Shown in pieces: positions 45,162 to 57,575 of a stretch of 64,000 bases of DNA; within the stretch, counting starts at the first letter, position 1; every line of letters starts with the position of its first letter. Made by a program: the position numbers and the translations under genes. The DNA is from Tretioscincus oriximinensis (taxonomy: Eukaryota > Chordata > Lepidosauria > Squamata > Gymnophthalmidae): contig JAJVDF010000450.1 of NCBI GenBank assembly GCA_022410635.1, forward strand, positions 311,748 through 375,747, read 5' to 3'. The notes below the pieces were generated by a model. It did no database searches. It worked only from the letters and a program-made list of their open reading frames with translations, and was not told the DNA's origin.

Positions 45162-45623
45162 CAGTGCTTTTTTTCCACAAAAAAAGTGACGGTACTAATG
45201 CCGGCGAGGGGGGCATTGTTAGTACCGTGGGGGGGCTGGGGGGGCGGTACTAACCCACCCCCTGGTTAGTACCGGGGGCGGGGGGGCACGGTGTTAGCGG
45301 GGGCGCCCCCCGCCCTGCCCCCCGCCCGCCTAAACTCCGCAGTACTGCCTAAACTCTGCAGTACCGCCTAAACTCCGCAGTACCCCTGCCCTGCCCCCCC
45401 CGCCTAAACTCTGCAGTACCGGCACCTTTTATTTAGGCGGGGGGGCGGCGGGGGGCATTAGCGGGGGGTGGTGTTAGCCCGCCACCGCCCCGCCCGCCTA
45501 ATCTCTGCAGTACCGGCACCTTTTATTTAGGCGGGCGGGGGCGGGGCGGGGCGGGCCCCCGCCCGCCTAAATAAAAGGTGCCGGTACTGCGTTCCGGTAC
45601 GTTCCGCCACAAAAAAAGCCCTG
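45162..45623. mobile_element. GC-rich nonautonomous hAT element with perfect 8-bp TSD
   Basis: The left end cagtgctttttttccac and right end, in complement, cagggctttttttgtgg are inverted repeats. CATGTACC stands exactly at 45154-45161 and 45624-45631. The interior is extremely G/C-rich and holds tandem units containing cctaaactc(c/t)gcagtac (about 45330-45420) and inverted copies of ggcaccttttatttaggcgg. There is no transposase frame. It contrasts sharply with the AT-rich arm it entered. Confidence 0.9.
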
Positions 45624-45839
45624 CATGTACCCCCCCCACTACTTATGTTTTTGAACATAATCATAAACAGTCATTGTTCCAGTAAATCCAACAATCCATT
45701 ACATAAAAATAACATTTCCACCCCTCTCCCACTCCTGGACCTGAGAACAGGATATATATATCTGAAACAGAACTTTTTTTTCAACATGGCATAAGGCTGT
45801 CTGGGGATTTCCCAGTTTTACAGTATATGCCCATGCAAC

Positions 45840-47200
45840 ACAACTTTTGAAATCATTCAACCTGGAATATTTTACCCAGTGTAAAACAGTAAAATTAGAA
45901 CAGAAACTTAATAAGATGGTGGATATATTGATACTAGCTGATAAGATTAGTAAACAGAAAAGAAATACATGGCTTCACCCGCTGATGGATATTTGGGCAT
46001 ATGGAAAAAATACTATAAAAATGTTATCTCTTCTTGGTATAAATTGATCTCGATAAAGATTACTAATCCAACAGGCAACCCTAATCTGGCAAGATATTTG
46101 GAAGGATTGTCTGGAGTGAGATTAAGAGACTTATTTAATAGCAGGGGTATGTCAAAAACAATTCACCAGTTAAGGTTATTAAATCCTCACAACCAGAATT
46201 GGATAAGTGAAATTGCAGTTTACATGTTCATCAATAAAGTTGAAGTAAAGACGGGCATGCTCCAACAAAGAAGTAATATGGAAACGGTATTGGAAAAAAG
46301 GATCAAACGGAAGCCCTGTTTGATCGGAGATACCTATACTGTTTTATACAATGTCCAAAATTCTCTGTTTAACAAATGGCAGAATGACAAATCTTTCAGA
46401 GAGGGAATGGTTTCAATTGTTAAATGAAATTAATATGATCAAATATAGTAAATTCAAATAACTCCAGCTGAAGATAGCTACACGATGGTATAGAACCCCA
46501 GAACAACTGGTCCATATGAATGCTGTTTCTTCATCATGTTGACATGGGTTTCTGAATACCGAGTCTTTTATTCATATGTGGCTCAATTGTCAGCAGGTAA
46601 GGACATTTTGGAATTTGGTACTAGAGGAGATAAAATTTATAACAGGTGTCGAGGTAGAGGGAACTGGGAAGGTCCTCTTAACTGCTAATCTGACAGAATT
46701 AAGGTTATCACCCCAAATGAAATATTTGACTATAAGAGGTATCTGGGCAGCCCAAATTACAATAGCTAGAGGCTGGAAGGAAAAAACTAAGTGGTTGATT
46801 CAAACATGGTATCAATATTTAGTAGAAATTATGTTACATGATGTTACCAGACAGAAACGATTATAGCTAATGAGGGTAAGACACAATAATTTATGGGCTG
46901 TAGATTGGCACCAACTCATCACCATTGGTAGAGGGAGCTATAGAAACGCGTTACTGACAAATACCTTAGCCATGATCTCTGAGATGAGGTTAGAATAAAA
47001 CATGGTCTTTTTCTTTTTTGTGTCAAATGAGTCAGAAACATTACAGTTACGACAGTACATTGTTGTCCTCTTTGCAACTGATTTGGATGAATGTGATTTG
47101 ACACTAATTTTAATTCTGTGACCCCTATTCTTACATCAATAATGATTATTTTACTGCTGCTTTGTACTTCTGACTTATTGAACATGAATTAAAATGTTTC
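45840..47200 (+). pseudogene. L1 ORF2 C-terminal half, degraded, plus 3' flank
   Basis: Plus-strand frames in three pieces (45847-46047, 45969-46427, 46576-46866) together read as the second half of an L1 ORF2. They include RDLFNSRGM, a variable linker, then RWYRTPEQL (about 46470), an SCWHG...ESFIHMWLNCQQVRTFW segment corresponding to the C-terminal Cys/His motif, and GIWAAQITIARGWK...W. Frameshifts at about 46000 and 46440 separate the pieces. Reverse transcriptase and endonuclease are missing through 5' truncation. Sequence after 46870 is probably its 3' untranslated region; no clean poly-A was found. Confidence 0.7.
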
Positions 47201-48925
47201 AACATAGTCTCCCTTGTTTTTCTTTGCTGTTAATGCATCTTTTGACCCATTATTTTTCTCCTTCTTAAAAGAAAAATTGACACACCACAGTGGTTCGCTC
47301 TCTGCCTCCCTCCTTGTGGAGGCAGCATGATAGAAAAAGGAAAGGCTATAAGGTGAAGGTGAACGGAGAGATAAAAGAATTGCTTTTACTCATCAGAAAG
47401 TCACTGATGTGTGACCCAGAGGAGATGCAGCACATTTTCAGCTTTTTTACATGGATATTCAATATCCTATCCTGTGTGGAACTAAATTCTGCTATTTCTC
47501 ACCCCTCACTTGGTATACAATTCCTCCCCTGTATGATTTAGCAGAGCAACACTTAATTAAACTCCATTTCCTGTCTTTACGCTTCAGGTATTATTATGCA
47601 GCTCCCTTCGAGGAGTAATTTGTGTGCTGTTTACTGAAGCTGTGAATTTAATAATTTCAGCCTTATACAATTGGGTTCTAGCTGCAAAGAGACGTGTTGA
47701 CATGTCCAACAAATGCTCTTTCTTCACACTTTATATACATCTTGTTTAGCATGAGAACAGGTAGAAGCAATGATAGGACATTCTCTTCTAATGAAATATG
47801 GTTATTACCTTGTAGGGTAAGTTAAGAAGGAAGCAAAAATGGAAGAATCTTTCTGCAGGTGCTTTCTTTAGTCTGGACTTTGCTAGGATAGAGGTAATGT
47901 AAAACAAGGCTATCCACATTGGGACAACCTGTTCCATTTCACCCCTTGTTCCAGAGCAGATGGGGAGGGGGGGTGGCATTGAAAGTTCAGCAGATCTAGG
48001 AGACCCACAGCAATGGTGTTCCTTGATGTGCTCTAAAAATGGTATACTGGAGACATGGGGACAAAGGGGCTGTTAAACAGTTCTCAGTCCTGATAAACAG
48101 AACTTGAAAAGCAGAAAAACAGTTTTTGAAAAGGGCTGACAATAATAATAAAAAAAAGTTCGAATCCTGTTTTTTGGTATTCAGTTCTTCAGGCCTCAGG
48201 ACTGTTTATCAGCATGTGTGTGACTGTGGCACAGTGGCGTGCCAGTATACAATTATCTAATGTACAAGGAGACTGCCATTCTGCACATTTTGGTCCTGTC
48301 TATGCTCTACAGGTGGAGCCTTCTTTAAGGTTAACCAGTGTGCGGAAGGGAGGTTACTGGTATGAGTCATGATCTGCAATATCAACATGTGTGAGTGAAC
48401 ACACTAACACTAAAAGAGCATAGTATAAGACAATACAGATACCCAGCCTTTTTTCTTTATTCTGTTTGAAAAATCTGGGACCCTCAAGTTAAGAATGTGA
48501 GACAAGTACTATAAATGAATGAATGAATATTTGGTTTATCTGTTACACGATATTACTACCGGTAATTTTAGTAATCTACGGATCATATTCAAATGCTTTT
48601 CACTGTGCTCTGGCAGCTACTGCTTTGATTGATGGATTTTTGCTGTTCTTTTTTCTGTATACCACAAGGATTTAAGTAGTACATCCTGAAAAACAAATCA
48701 TTACCTGCTAGCCAGAGGAAAAACACAGAGTTTATTTTAGTGGGACAGCCAGCTGTTACACTGCTACCTTCCCCAGTATTAATTTGCTAGTAGGAATATG
48801 GCTGCTGTCTTCAGATCAAAAACAAGTGTTTTATTTGCCTCCACTCTTGACATTTCTTTCTGTTTGGTACTGGTTTGATATACTGATTTTACTGTTTTAA
48901 AACAAATTTGTAGGTTATATAGAAA
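47201..48925. other. Unassigned sequence, possible conserved block at 47540-47720
   Basis: 47540-47720 is repeat-free and motif-dense (acacttaattaaactcc, gaatttaataatttcagcc). The rest has no recognisable gene or repeat. Confidence 0.3.
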
Positions 48926-49004
48926 TATGCTGCTCAAAACAATTAAGGGAACACTTTAACGTAACAGTGTAACACTAAGTGTTCCCTTAATTGTTTTGAG
49001 TATT
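48926..49004. mobile_element. Tc1/mariner-type palindromic MITE, copy 1
   Basis: The left arm tgctcaaaacaattaaggga and the right arm (tcccttaattgttttgag) are nearly exact complements, with acacttt/agtgt extending them. The ends are TA-rich. Only about 80 bp long, it is essentially two inverted termini with a short middle. Confidence 0.8.
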
Positions 49005-50482
49005 ACATTTTAAAAATCCCCACTCAGGTGAAAAAATAGGGGATTCTTGTTCCAGACGTTTGGGGAAAGAAATAGTTAGTGGAAAAGCTTGACAGGCATA
49101 AGAAAGAACAATAACCAAAATAGGTCGAACAGATACATACACAAAAAAGACAATTGGGACGCAGAATAACTTCTTAATTATTATTACCCTTGGCATTTAA
49201 GACATATAGCACTGAACTATTAATTGCCCAGATAAAAAAAATGTTCAGTGTACATGGAATTTAGGCTGTATCCAAACAGGATATAAACCCTGACTTAGGA
49301 AGTGGCACAAAATCAGCTTAGAGGTGTCATCATCTTAAACACTGTAATTTCAAATCCATGACAAAGGGTAAAAAAGAAGTTCCCAAAGATTTTTATGCAG
49401 ATTGGAGACGGATTGTGTACATCAGTGTCCATGCAGTACCATCTCCAAAGCTCTTTTGAGCTACATTTTTTGTGCAAATGAATGAAGGGCTTTAGCATAT
49501 TCAGAATTCTTCCTTTCTCTCTCATACACGTGCACACATTTATTAGTAAACATGAGCATACTGCATTTATGATATACTGTGGGCAATTTAAGTTTTCATG
49601 TGTGGGTTGTTATGTCTTCTTGCTCAAGAGTCATTTTCTCCTTCTGCTTTTATGGCCCAGTTGGAAGATTTGGAACCAATCATTGTGCAATACATGCCTA
49701 ACTGCCCCTTCTGGACTAGTTTGATAGTATTCTTGAGTAGACAAGCACTAAGCAATGCCTAAGTTGTGTCTTTGTGGACTGCGCACACTATTTAATTTTA
49801 AATCTACAATTATTTATTAGGATTCAATTACTTTTTACTCAGTAAAAATGCACACAAGGGCACTATTATACTTGCACTTCATGAACTGGGTTAAAGTTTG
49901 CATAATGTCTTCTTAGCAATAGAGATACAGTCATGTTTTAGGATATTGCCTAAAAAAATGGATGGAACAGAATAGTCATGAAATTAAAGAAGCNGTTTGA
50001 TGATATCCTTCAATTAATTATTTCAACTTTGCCATAGTGAAAACAAATTGGTTTATTACAATCCTTTTAAATGCTTCATCAATTCAGAAAACAATAGAGT
50101 TCAGATTACAATTTTCCTGTCATCCTTATCTGGAATGTAGGGGACCCTTTTGCCAGCATCTTAATTTTGAACCGTGATCCTCTATAATCCTTTTCAGGCT
50201 CTCCACATTCTGGTGTGGAATATTCACCAGATAGGGAATATTCAGATCAGGAAGTTCTGATATTGATCATTACTGCTGTAGTTCTCAACATTAAGTACTA
50301 ATGGCATACCAGTAGAGATAAATGTGGATCATGGAGTTATCCAGAAGTATCTTTTTGTTTTCTGGATTACAGTGTTTTCTGGATCTACAATATTTTGGTA
50401 GAGCACTGATTGGTTCCCCGGTTATTTTTATGTTAATTCCTAGATGTCAGGACCATTAAAAGCTGACTCCAGCATTTCTTCC
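49005..50482. other. Unassigned AT-rich sequence
   Basis: No supported gene. One unresolved base at 49994. Confidence 0.4.
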
Positions 50483-50610
50483 TCCAAAGGCCAGTTAAAG
50501 AGGAGCCCTGTTGAATGGGTCTGGAGCCTATCCAGTCCAACATTCTGTTGCACACAGTGACCCACCAATTGCACCTGGTGCAGACTAGGAGAAGACAACT
50601 CCACTTCCCC
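50483..50610 (-). mobile_element. CR1-type LINE 3' fragment
   Basis: aagaggagccctgttgaatg, ccagtccaacattctgttgc, acccaccaattgcacctgg follow the CR1 3' untranslated order on minus. The octamer tail is lost. More decayed than the 20277 or 39717 copies. Confidence 0.65.
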
Positions 50611-52708
50611 CTTTTTCGTGTGTTAATGCTGCTTCCTTCCCCTTCTAGACCACATTTCTAGATGGTCCTTACCATCTCTCTGGTGTAACTTCCAAAATAT
50701 CTCTGTTGTCCCAAATCCTCCACTTCCTAATTGCCTCTGCTTTCTTCCCCAGCTCTTGTGAAGTCCTAGATGCTCCTACTTTACCCTGTGGTGTTTCTAC
50801 TGCCACTCACTTCCTATTTTTCATTTGTTTCCTTTCTTAGCCCTTGCTCATTCTTAGATGCTCCTTATGCTCCATTTGTTGGTGTTTCTTCTACTGCCTT
50901 TTCTTCTCCACGATCTAGAACATAACTCTATTTAATTAAAATGCATCAAATGGCTATTATGGCAAGCCAGCCTCCACTCAGCACTTTATTCAGAGAAACT
51001 AATGCCATTATGTATGCATGAAGCTGCAGTTCTACAGACTGAAAACTATGGCCAATACCAGGCATGTTTTTGTGATGCTTTCCAGTACATTTGGCCTTTC
51101 AGCAACATTCAAATACCTTTGTGAAAGTTAAATTACTTTATGGTTGTTGCTTGGAAAGCCAGAAAATACTTCTAGCTCATCATAAAACACCCCACTTATA
51201 CATTCAGCATGAAAATGTTAATGGGAACATTTTTTAGAAGATGAGAACTAGATGGCTGTTTATTTACTAAAATCTATACAAAGGAGAAATCTACATTAAA
51301 CCAAGAGGAACTACAGAAAATGGGTAGTGCTGAAAATCTATGCCAATTAAGTAATGTTGATACCTGCAAAATCTCTGTTATGGATATATCCATTGGTTCT
51401 GGTATGATTTTGAGAATATTCTGAAATAAAGCCCTGTAATTTTAGGCTTCTTCTATACCATCCATGGTTATAGTTAGTGAACCTGGAGTAGCCAGTTCAC
51501 TGACTCCAACACAGCAAGGCATGCTCTGTAACAGCACTGTCTGCATGATGGTGCTGATCCAGACCCACCACCACCTTGAAAAACACATAGGCTTCAAGAC
51601 TACGATCAGAGCAATTCCTGAGCCAGGAACAATAGTTCCTAGCTGGGAAACATCTGGGGGCTGCTTTGATGCTATGGAAATGCACTGTCCATCAGTGTGT
51701 CTTCTGCATGCACCTGTGTTCTGGTTTAGGGCCAATAATATATTCAAGTCTTCCTGAAATTCTTGATCAGAATTTCACTTTGTTTATTGTAGATGAAAAA
51801 GAGAGTAGGCCTCACAGATCCACACAAAAATGTATATCAATGAGAGCTCACTATATGGACCCTAATTTTTGACTAACACAAAGTGTAGAAATAACTTTAG
51901 ACAAAGTGTATCCCAGTAGTGAAAAAAAGGAAGAATTGCTGATATTATAGGTCTAAGTCCATTAAATTTTTTGTCAGCAAGTGGTCACACTCCTATGAAG
52001 ACACTTTTCAAAAAACAAATGCAATTTGAAATCCAGATCTATCAGGCACACAAGCAAAAAGGCCAATATATTGCTAAAAAAAGAGAATGGTATATATGAA
52101 CAGACAGATATGGGCAGTAAAACAGAAATATAGTTTAAATAAATTATTATTTTATGGCAAAAATGCTGTATTTCCTTTTCTTTATAGATATCCGTTATTC
52201 ATTACAGAGATCAATAAATAAAAATGCCTGGCTGCTTCATAGCTTACAATTAGGTAGTGCAATCCTCCCTCTGCCCCTTATGAAGCTTTGTTCGCATTAC
52301 AGCGCAGTGGCAGTGTGATTTATGGCACCAAGATATCTTTTAAATTAAGATTTTTATGATTGTCTTTTTTTCTATTAAGGCGACCACAACAATACTTTTC
52401 CTTTTCCAAATAAATGCATTTCATCTCTTAGCATCCTTCAACCATTCAACTGAAACATGACTGATTAATTTCTGTTGATGAATTTCTTACTTTCAATAAC
52501 TAATTTAAAATTGTTTCCCCCCTTTTTCTTTTTAATAACCAAATAATATAAATTCTACAGGGTATTTCTGCTTAGGTAATTGATATTACAATTTCATATT
52601 AATGACTATAAATTATGAGTCTTATAAAAACCTGTCATACATCAAGATTCTTAGAGAACAGAATGTAATTGTAACATAAAAAATAAACTAATGTATACTG
52701 GTTAATAA
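50611..52708. other. Unassigned sequence
   Basis: 51440-51760 has overlapping open frames on both strands with moderate G/C content (minus 101 codons, plus 97 codons) but no recognisable domain; it could be an old transposon segment. 52180-52480 is repeat-free and motif-dense. Otherwise AT-rich. Confidence 0.35.
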
Positions 52709-52790
52709 TATACTGCTCAAAACAGTTAAGGGAACACTTAGTGTTACACTGATATGGGAACGTGTTCCCTTAATTGTTTTGAGCAGTATA
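52709..52790. mobile_element. Tc1/mariner-type palindromic MITE, copy 2
   Basis: tatactgctcaaaac..ttaagggaacac on the left is the complement of gtgttcccttaa..gttttgagcagtata on the right, with one mismatch in the 29-bp arms. The middle is under 30 bp. TA lies at both ends. Better preserved than copy 1, and the same family. Confidence 0.85.
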
Positions 52791-53399
52791 TTTATACTAT
52801 TAAGAGAAAGGTTAAAATGTGAAAAGCTTCATTGAGAGAAGTGGGCTTTTTCTTTCTTTAGTATATTTTGAGATATTTCAGTTTGTTTTGAATGAAATTG
52901 GCTGCAGTCTTACCTAAAAATAATGTTTATACAATTAGTTTTAGACCATTTCTGCAATGAGCCTTATTCTCTATCATATCCCAGAATAGGGATGTGTTGT
53001 CAACATGCTAGGATAGACTATAGCACTAGTTCTCAATCCATGGATTGCAACCTCAAATGGCGTTACAAAGGGTTTTCTGTGGGTTCATGGTGCAGAGACA
53101 GAGATACCTAACACTTACTTTCTCCCTCCGCCCACCACTCTGTCATTTCCAGTTCCTTGTTCCAGAAATGTCATCTTCATTGATGTCATTTCTGCTTTCT
53201 GATTCCAGAAATGGCATTTTGAATGACGGGTGGGGTTGGAAGTTTCATGCCGGAAGGGATGGGGCCAGGCTGCAGGAGAATAGGTCTCTATATATGGGGT
53301 TGCGACTTGATAAAGTGGGGAAATCCCTGCACTCTAGGCTCTATTAAATTGGGTCACACTTCATCCTGAATGGGCTGGCTCACCTGTTCCGCATAACTT
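52791..53399. other. Unassigned sequence
   Basis: 53030-53340 (tctcaatccatggattgcaa, tttctgattccagaaatggc) may be an old repeat; no ends were found. Confidence 0.3.
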
Positions 53400-53618
53400 A
53401 TCTTGTATTCTCCTGGTTTGAGTCCACATTCCTCCAGGAAGCCAGCTGGGTGATCTTGGGTCACAGTTCCTTAGAACTCTCTCAGCCCCGCCTACTTCAG
53501 GGGGTGTCTGTTCTGAAGAAAGCAACAAAAGCTATGTGCGCCCACCTATGGTTGGCTGCCCTGAGACCTTTGGATATAGGGCGAAATAAAAGTATAAATA
53601 AATAAAATAAATAACTCT
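53400..53618 (+). mobile_element. Sauria-type tRNA-derived SINE, plus orientation
   Basis: B-box-like ggtttgagtcc at 53415-53425, then cctccaggaagccagctggg, tgatcttgggtcacagttcc, agccccgcctacttc, gctgccctgagacctttgga, tatagggcgaaataaaag and a (TAAA)n tail. The A box at the 5' end is missing or too decayed to see. Same family as 5880-6117. Confidence 0.8.
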
Positions 53619-53636
53619 GAGGATCTCATCCATCTT

Positions 53637-53885
53637 GTATTACTGGCTATTACTGGGTTTAAATGGATACTAGGATGGCTGTCTGGATGTTGCCTCCGGG
53701 ATGGAGCAACAGGCAGGACTCCTGAAATACCATTTGCAGGAAGTCATGAACAGGCGCATATTTTGCTTCCTCTGTTCAGACTGCCCAGGTGCATCTGGTA
53801 GGCCTCTGTGTGACACAGAATGCTGGACTTGATGGGCTGTGGCCTGATCCAGTATGACTCCTGTTATGTTCTTATGTTCTTATGT
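53637..53885 (+). mobile_element. CR1-type LINE 3' end, plus orientation
   Basis: It spans from the ORF2 tail (taaatggatactaggatggc) through cctccgggatggagcaacag, cattctgt-complement and gatgggctgtggcctgatcc to the octamer tail (gttatgttcttatgttctta). It follows the SINE within 20 bp. Confidence 0.85.
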
Positions 53886-54334
53886 ACTCTAGCAATATCC
53901 CCATTCTCTCCTTTACTATGTTCAGTTTATTTTGTTGGAGAAAACAACATTTTTATTTGCTTGAAACAAGACATTATTTTCCTTATGATTTTTTTCTTAT
54001 GATTAATTTTGTTGTTTGATCCATCAGACATGCTTTAGGCCACATCTGCACGTACATTGCTATTCTGGTACAGGGAGAGGCCATCACAAATTGCTCTTGG
54101 CATGGAGCAAGGTAGTTGGCATTAGAATGATTATTATGCATAAGCTTGTACCAGCTTTTTTAGCTTCCGTGACGGCCTTCTGAAATGTGCAGAACAGCAG
54201 AAATGAAGGTTTTTGATGCTTAGAACTCCTCGGAAGCCCATGAGAATCCCTGGGAAGCATACCTTGTTATGCTACCAAAATTGATATTCTATGGAATACC
54301 AGATCACGGAGGCATGCCACCTGCATTATAAAAG

Positions 54335-56035
54335 TACATAAGAATATAAAGGAGCCCTGCTGAATTGGACCAGAGCCCATGTAGTTCAACATTCTGTCTC
54401 CCACAGTGGCCCATCAATTGCACCTGGACAGTTTGGAACAGAAGAAGACAAAATCTTCTCCTGTTCTCAACACCCTGCAAATGGTATTTCAGAAATGCTG
54501 CCTGCTGCCCCATCTCTTAGGCAGTATTAAGATGTCCATCCTAGTAACTGTTTATACCCTTAGTGTCTATGAACTTGTCTAATCCTTTCTTAAAGTTATC
54601 CAGGCTGCTAGCTACCACCACCTCTTCTAGAAGTAAATTCCAAAGGCTGATGACCCTCTGAGTGAAAAAATACTTCCTTTTTCTGTCTTCACTCTTCTGC
54701 CCATCAGTTTCAACGAACGTCCCCTGATCCTAGTGTTGTGTGATAGAGAAAATATTTTTTCTCTATGTACCTTATCCATCCTTTGCATTATTTTATACAC
54801 TTCAATTAGATTACCTGTCAATTGCCATCTTTTGAGGCCAGACATTGCAGCAAGATTTCATAAGGGTAGTGCTTCAGGCCTTTGATCATTCTTGTTGCCC
54901 TTTCCTGCACCTTCTCTAGTTCCACAATATATTTTTGAGATGTAGTGACCAGAACTGTACACAGTATTCAAAATGTAGCCTCAACACAGATTTATAAAGA
55001 GGCAAAACAACACTTGCTGTCTTGTTTTCGATTCCTTTCCTTATGATTTATTGATTTTTTGATGCTGCTGCACACTGGGATGGCACCTTCATTGAACAAT
55101 CCACCAACACTCCAAGGTCCTTTTCCTGCTCTGTCACAGAAAGCGTGGTACCCATCAGTTGGTTTGAGTAATTGGGGTTCTTTGCCCCAATGTGCATGAC
55201 TTTGCACTTGTTTAAGTTGAAGTGCATTTGCAACGTTTTCCTCACTCACCCAATTTCAATAGATCCCTCTGGATCTCCTTACAATTACTTTTAGTTTTCT
55301 GTACCCTGAACAGTTTAGTGTCATCAATGGCTACCTCACTATTTATCTCAGCACCCAGATCATTTATGATATGACTATATTGAAAACCAGAGGTCCCAGT
55401 ACTGACTCCTGGGGCACTTCACGTTTCACCTCTTTCCACCAAGAGAACTGTCCATTTATTATTACCCTCTGTTTCTGTATTTTAGCCAGTTATCCAGGAC
55501 AAGATCTGTCCTCTTATTCCATGACTGAATAGCTTTTTTAGGAGCTTTTGATGAGGGACTATTTTATAGATGTGGCTATTTTTAACATGTTAATTGTGCT
55601 TTTATTGTTTACCGCCCTGAAACCTCCAGGTATAAAGAGGTATAAAAACGAAAATAAATAAATAAATAAAAACCTTTTGAAAATCTAGATGGACAATATC
55701 CGCTGGATCCCCTTTGTCCAGGTTTTTATTAGCACTCCCAAAGAATTATAAAAAGTTCGTAAGGCATGATTTAACTTTGTAGAAGCCATGCTGAGTTTCA
55801 TTCAGCAATGCGTGTTTCTCCATGTGTTTATCAATTTTGTCCTTAATTATTGTTTCCAACACTTTACCTGGAACGGGTCTATAATTTCCAGGATTACCCC
55901 AGGATCCTTTTTTAAAGATGAGTTTTACATTTGCTACCCTCCAATCTACTGGCACAGTGCTTGACCTTAAAGAAAGATTCAATATTTTGGCTTGAAGTTC
56001 AGCAATTTCACATGTGGACAGGGCCTCCATTTTAA
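54335..56035 (-). pseudogene. Long CR1-type LINE copy: ORF2 reverse transcriptase to 3' end
   Basis: This is the most complete CR1 in the window. From its 3' end (gtacataagaatataaagga at 54337) it runs on minus back through the ORF2 C terminus (54600-54845: IFSLSHNTRIRGRSLKLMGR) and the thumb region (55048-55245: NLNKCKVMHIGAKNP, DLGVLVDCSMK). Next come the reverse transcriptase active site at about 55300-55325, where the expected FADDT reads AIDDT, and VPQESVLGPL at about 55405, where the family has VPQGSVLGP. The earlier RT part is at 55746-56030 (VPVDWRVANV, FKKG, NPGNYRP.., GF..). Multiple frameshifts and the lost Gly and aromatic residue mean it is inactive. The endonuclease domain is missing (5' truncation near 56035). 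A short retroposon end interrupts it at 55560-55672. Confidence 0.85.
55560..55672 (+). mobile_element. SINE/LINE 3' end inserted in the CR1 copy
   Basis: acatgttaattgtgctttta, ttgtttaccgccctgaaacc, ggtataaagaggtataaaaa then (aaat)n. The CR1 ORF2 sequence continues on either side (gagggactattttatagatg before, aaccttttgaaaatctagat after), so this entered later. The same family of ends occurs at 7100-7222. Confidence 0.6.
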
Positions 56036-57575
56036 AGTGCTAAAGGAAATTTTCTCTAGAGGCCTGGATTGCTGGGTTTATGCGAATTATCTAGGTTTCT
56101 AAAAAAAATTCATTGGCTCTTGTCTGGGCAGTGTCGCAAGGAGTTCTGGGGGTTGTAGTTAGGGAAGCGCAGCAGTGCCTTCTAGAGCTTCTCTTTCGAA
56201 CGAAGAAGCAACTGATGCTGGGGTCTGACGGCCAATGCATTTGTTTTTTTTAAGCATTCACAGGGCAGAGGAAACAGACAGATGGGGATGCAGCCTTTGT
56301 ATATATGCAGCCTTCTTTAAATTGCTTTTTATAAACAGGGTGGATGTTATGATTTCTTTAGCAATCCATGTAGATGATTAAGCAATTAATAAGCAGATTG
56401 ATTTCTCTTTCAGTCAGATGTCCAGTATGACATCTAATTGTCTAGTATGTTAAAAAGTTACTCTCATTGTATACAAAGAACTCCTTTGTTGTTGGAATGA
56501 AAATTCGGAATGCTGGATATGTAAGAATAAAAACAGTGAGGCTGGTTTCATGAGGTATTTCAAGATGAGAGAGACAGTCATTTTTCTTATTTTCATGTAC
56601 CATGACTGAAAAAGCATAAGGGCTTTTTTCTGAAACAATATGTCCTACTCCTTTCTTTTAAGGGCAAGGTGTTCCTCATTGAGGCTTTCAATCAGAGTTC
56701 ATGAAATGCATATAGCTATATAGAAAAATATTGCTTAAATATAGTTCTTCTTTGTGTGGGGATGAGATTGAAGGAAATTAAATGGAGTAGGAGAAGAGAG
56801 AGGAAGCAAAAAACATAGATTATACCAAGGCTCACTGAAACACAATAACAGCTTAATAGCCCTCTAAACCGCAGCCCCCTAGATACTACTTTCTTATACT
56901 TAAGTCAGGCAGGGGAGTTTACTATAGATTTTTTTCTCCTTACTGCCATTCTCATTTTTATTTACAACAGTGCTTAGTAAAACACAGCAGGCTCTATTTT
57001 TTTACTTGAGTCATTATTCTATCCCTACGAAATACACTGCATTCAACATAGTTGCAATATTTCACAGTAGTTTTTTCTTCTAAGGTTAATTTTTGTCTGG
57101 TGCATATTATCCTTCTGCACAAATATTAAATATCCTCATTTCTTAGTGTGTATGGTGGAATAAGTCTTTGGGACTTAGAAAGGAAGCCTTGTAAATTTAA
57201 AAACTTACTAGTCTATACTGTCTGTATCTTTGTTTAGTAATCGTGCATTATATTTTCATTGTGTCTTTTCACATTGACAAAATTAAATAAAATAATAAAA
57301 TGGAAAAAAGTAATTTTTACCAGGTTTATGTTCAGCAAGGAACAAGGGAGTGTTATATTTCAACTATGTTTTAATATGTTATATATTTTATCTTTTTCTT
57401 GTTACCTGCCCTGGTGAAGAGCAGTGAATAAGTTCTCAAATAATAAAGGAAATAATTGTGATAATAGTAATTACAGTGGCTATCATTATCATCATTTTTA
57501 ATATTATTAAAATTAAACCAGTACTATGATATGTATAGGTACAATCTACTTATACTAAAATTCAGTGAGGCCAAT
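56036..57575. other. Unassigned sequence
   Basis: A phrase common in reptile repeats (ggagttctgggggttgtagt) occurs at 56139, but no bounded element. The rest is AT-rich without genes. Confidence 0.35.

Larger units (their letters stand above)
42440..45660. mobile_element. Nested Penelope-like element complex
   Basis: Long inverted arms (42440-43069 and 44581-45155) enclose a minus-strand PLE endonuclease fragment, a plus-strand PLE endonuclease fragment, a terminal fold-back unit with its own TSD and, at the right edge, a hAT element. My reading (inference): an older PLE on minus with inverted terminal arms received a younger 5'-truncated PLE on plus (about 43816-44582), then the fold-back unit and the hAT. 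Reverse transcriptase motifs of neither PLE are visible. Confidence 0.7.

Noticed and set aside
51442..51757. Frames of 101 and 97 codons on opposite strands as a gene
   Set aside because: No recognisable motif on either strand, no splice signals; left as unassigned.
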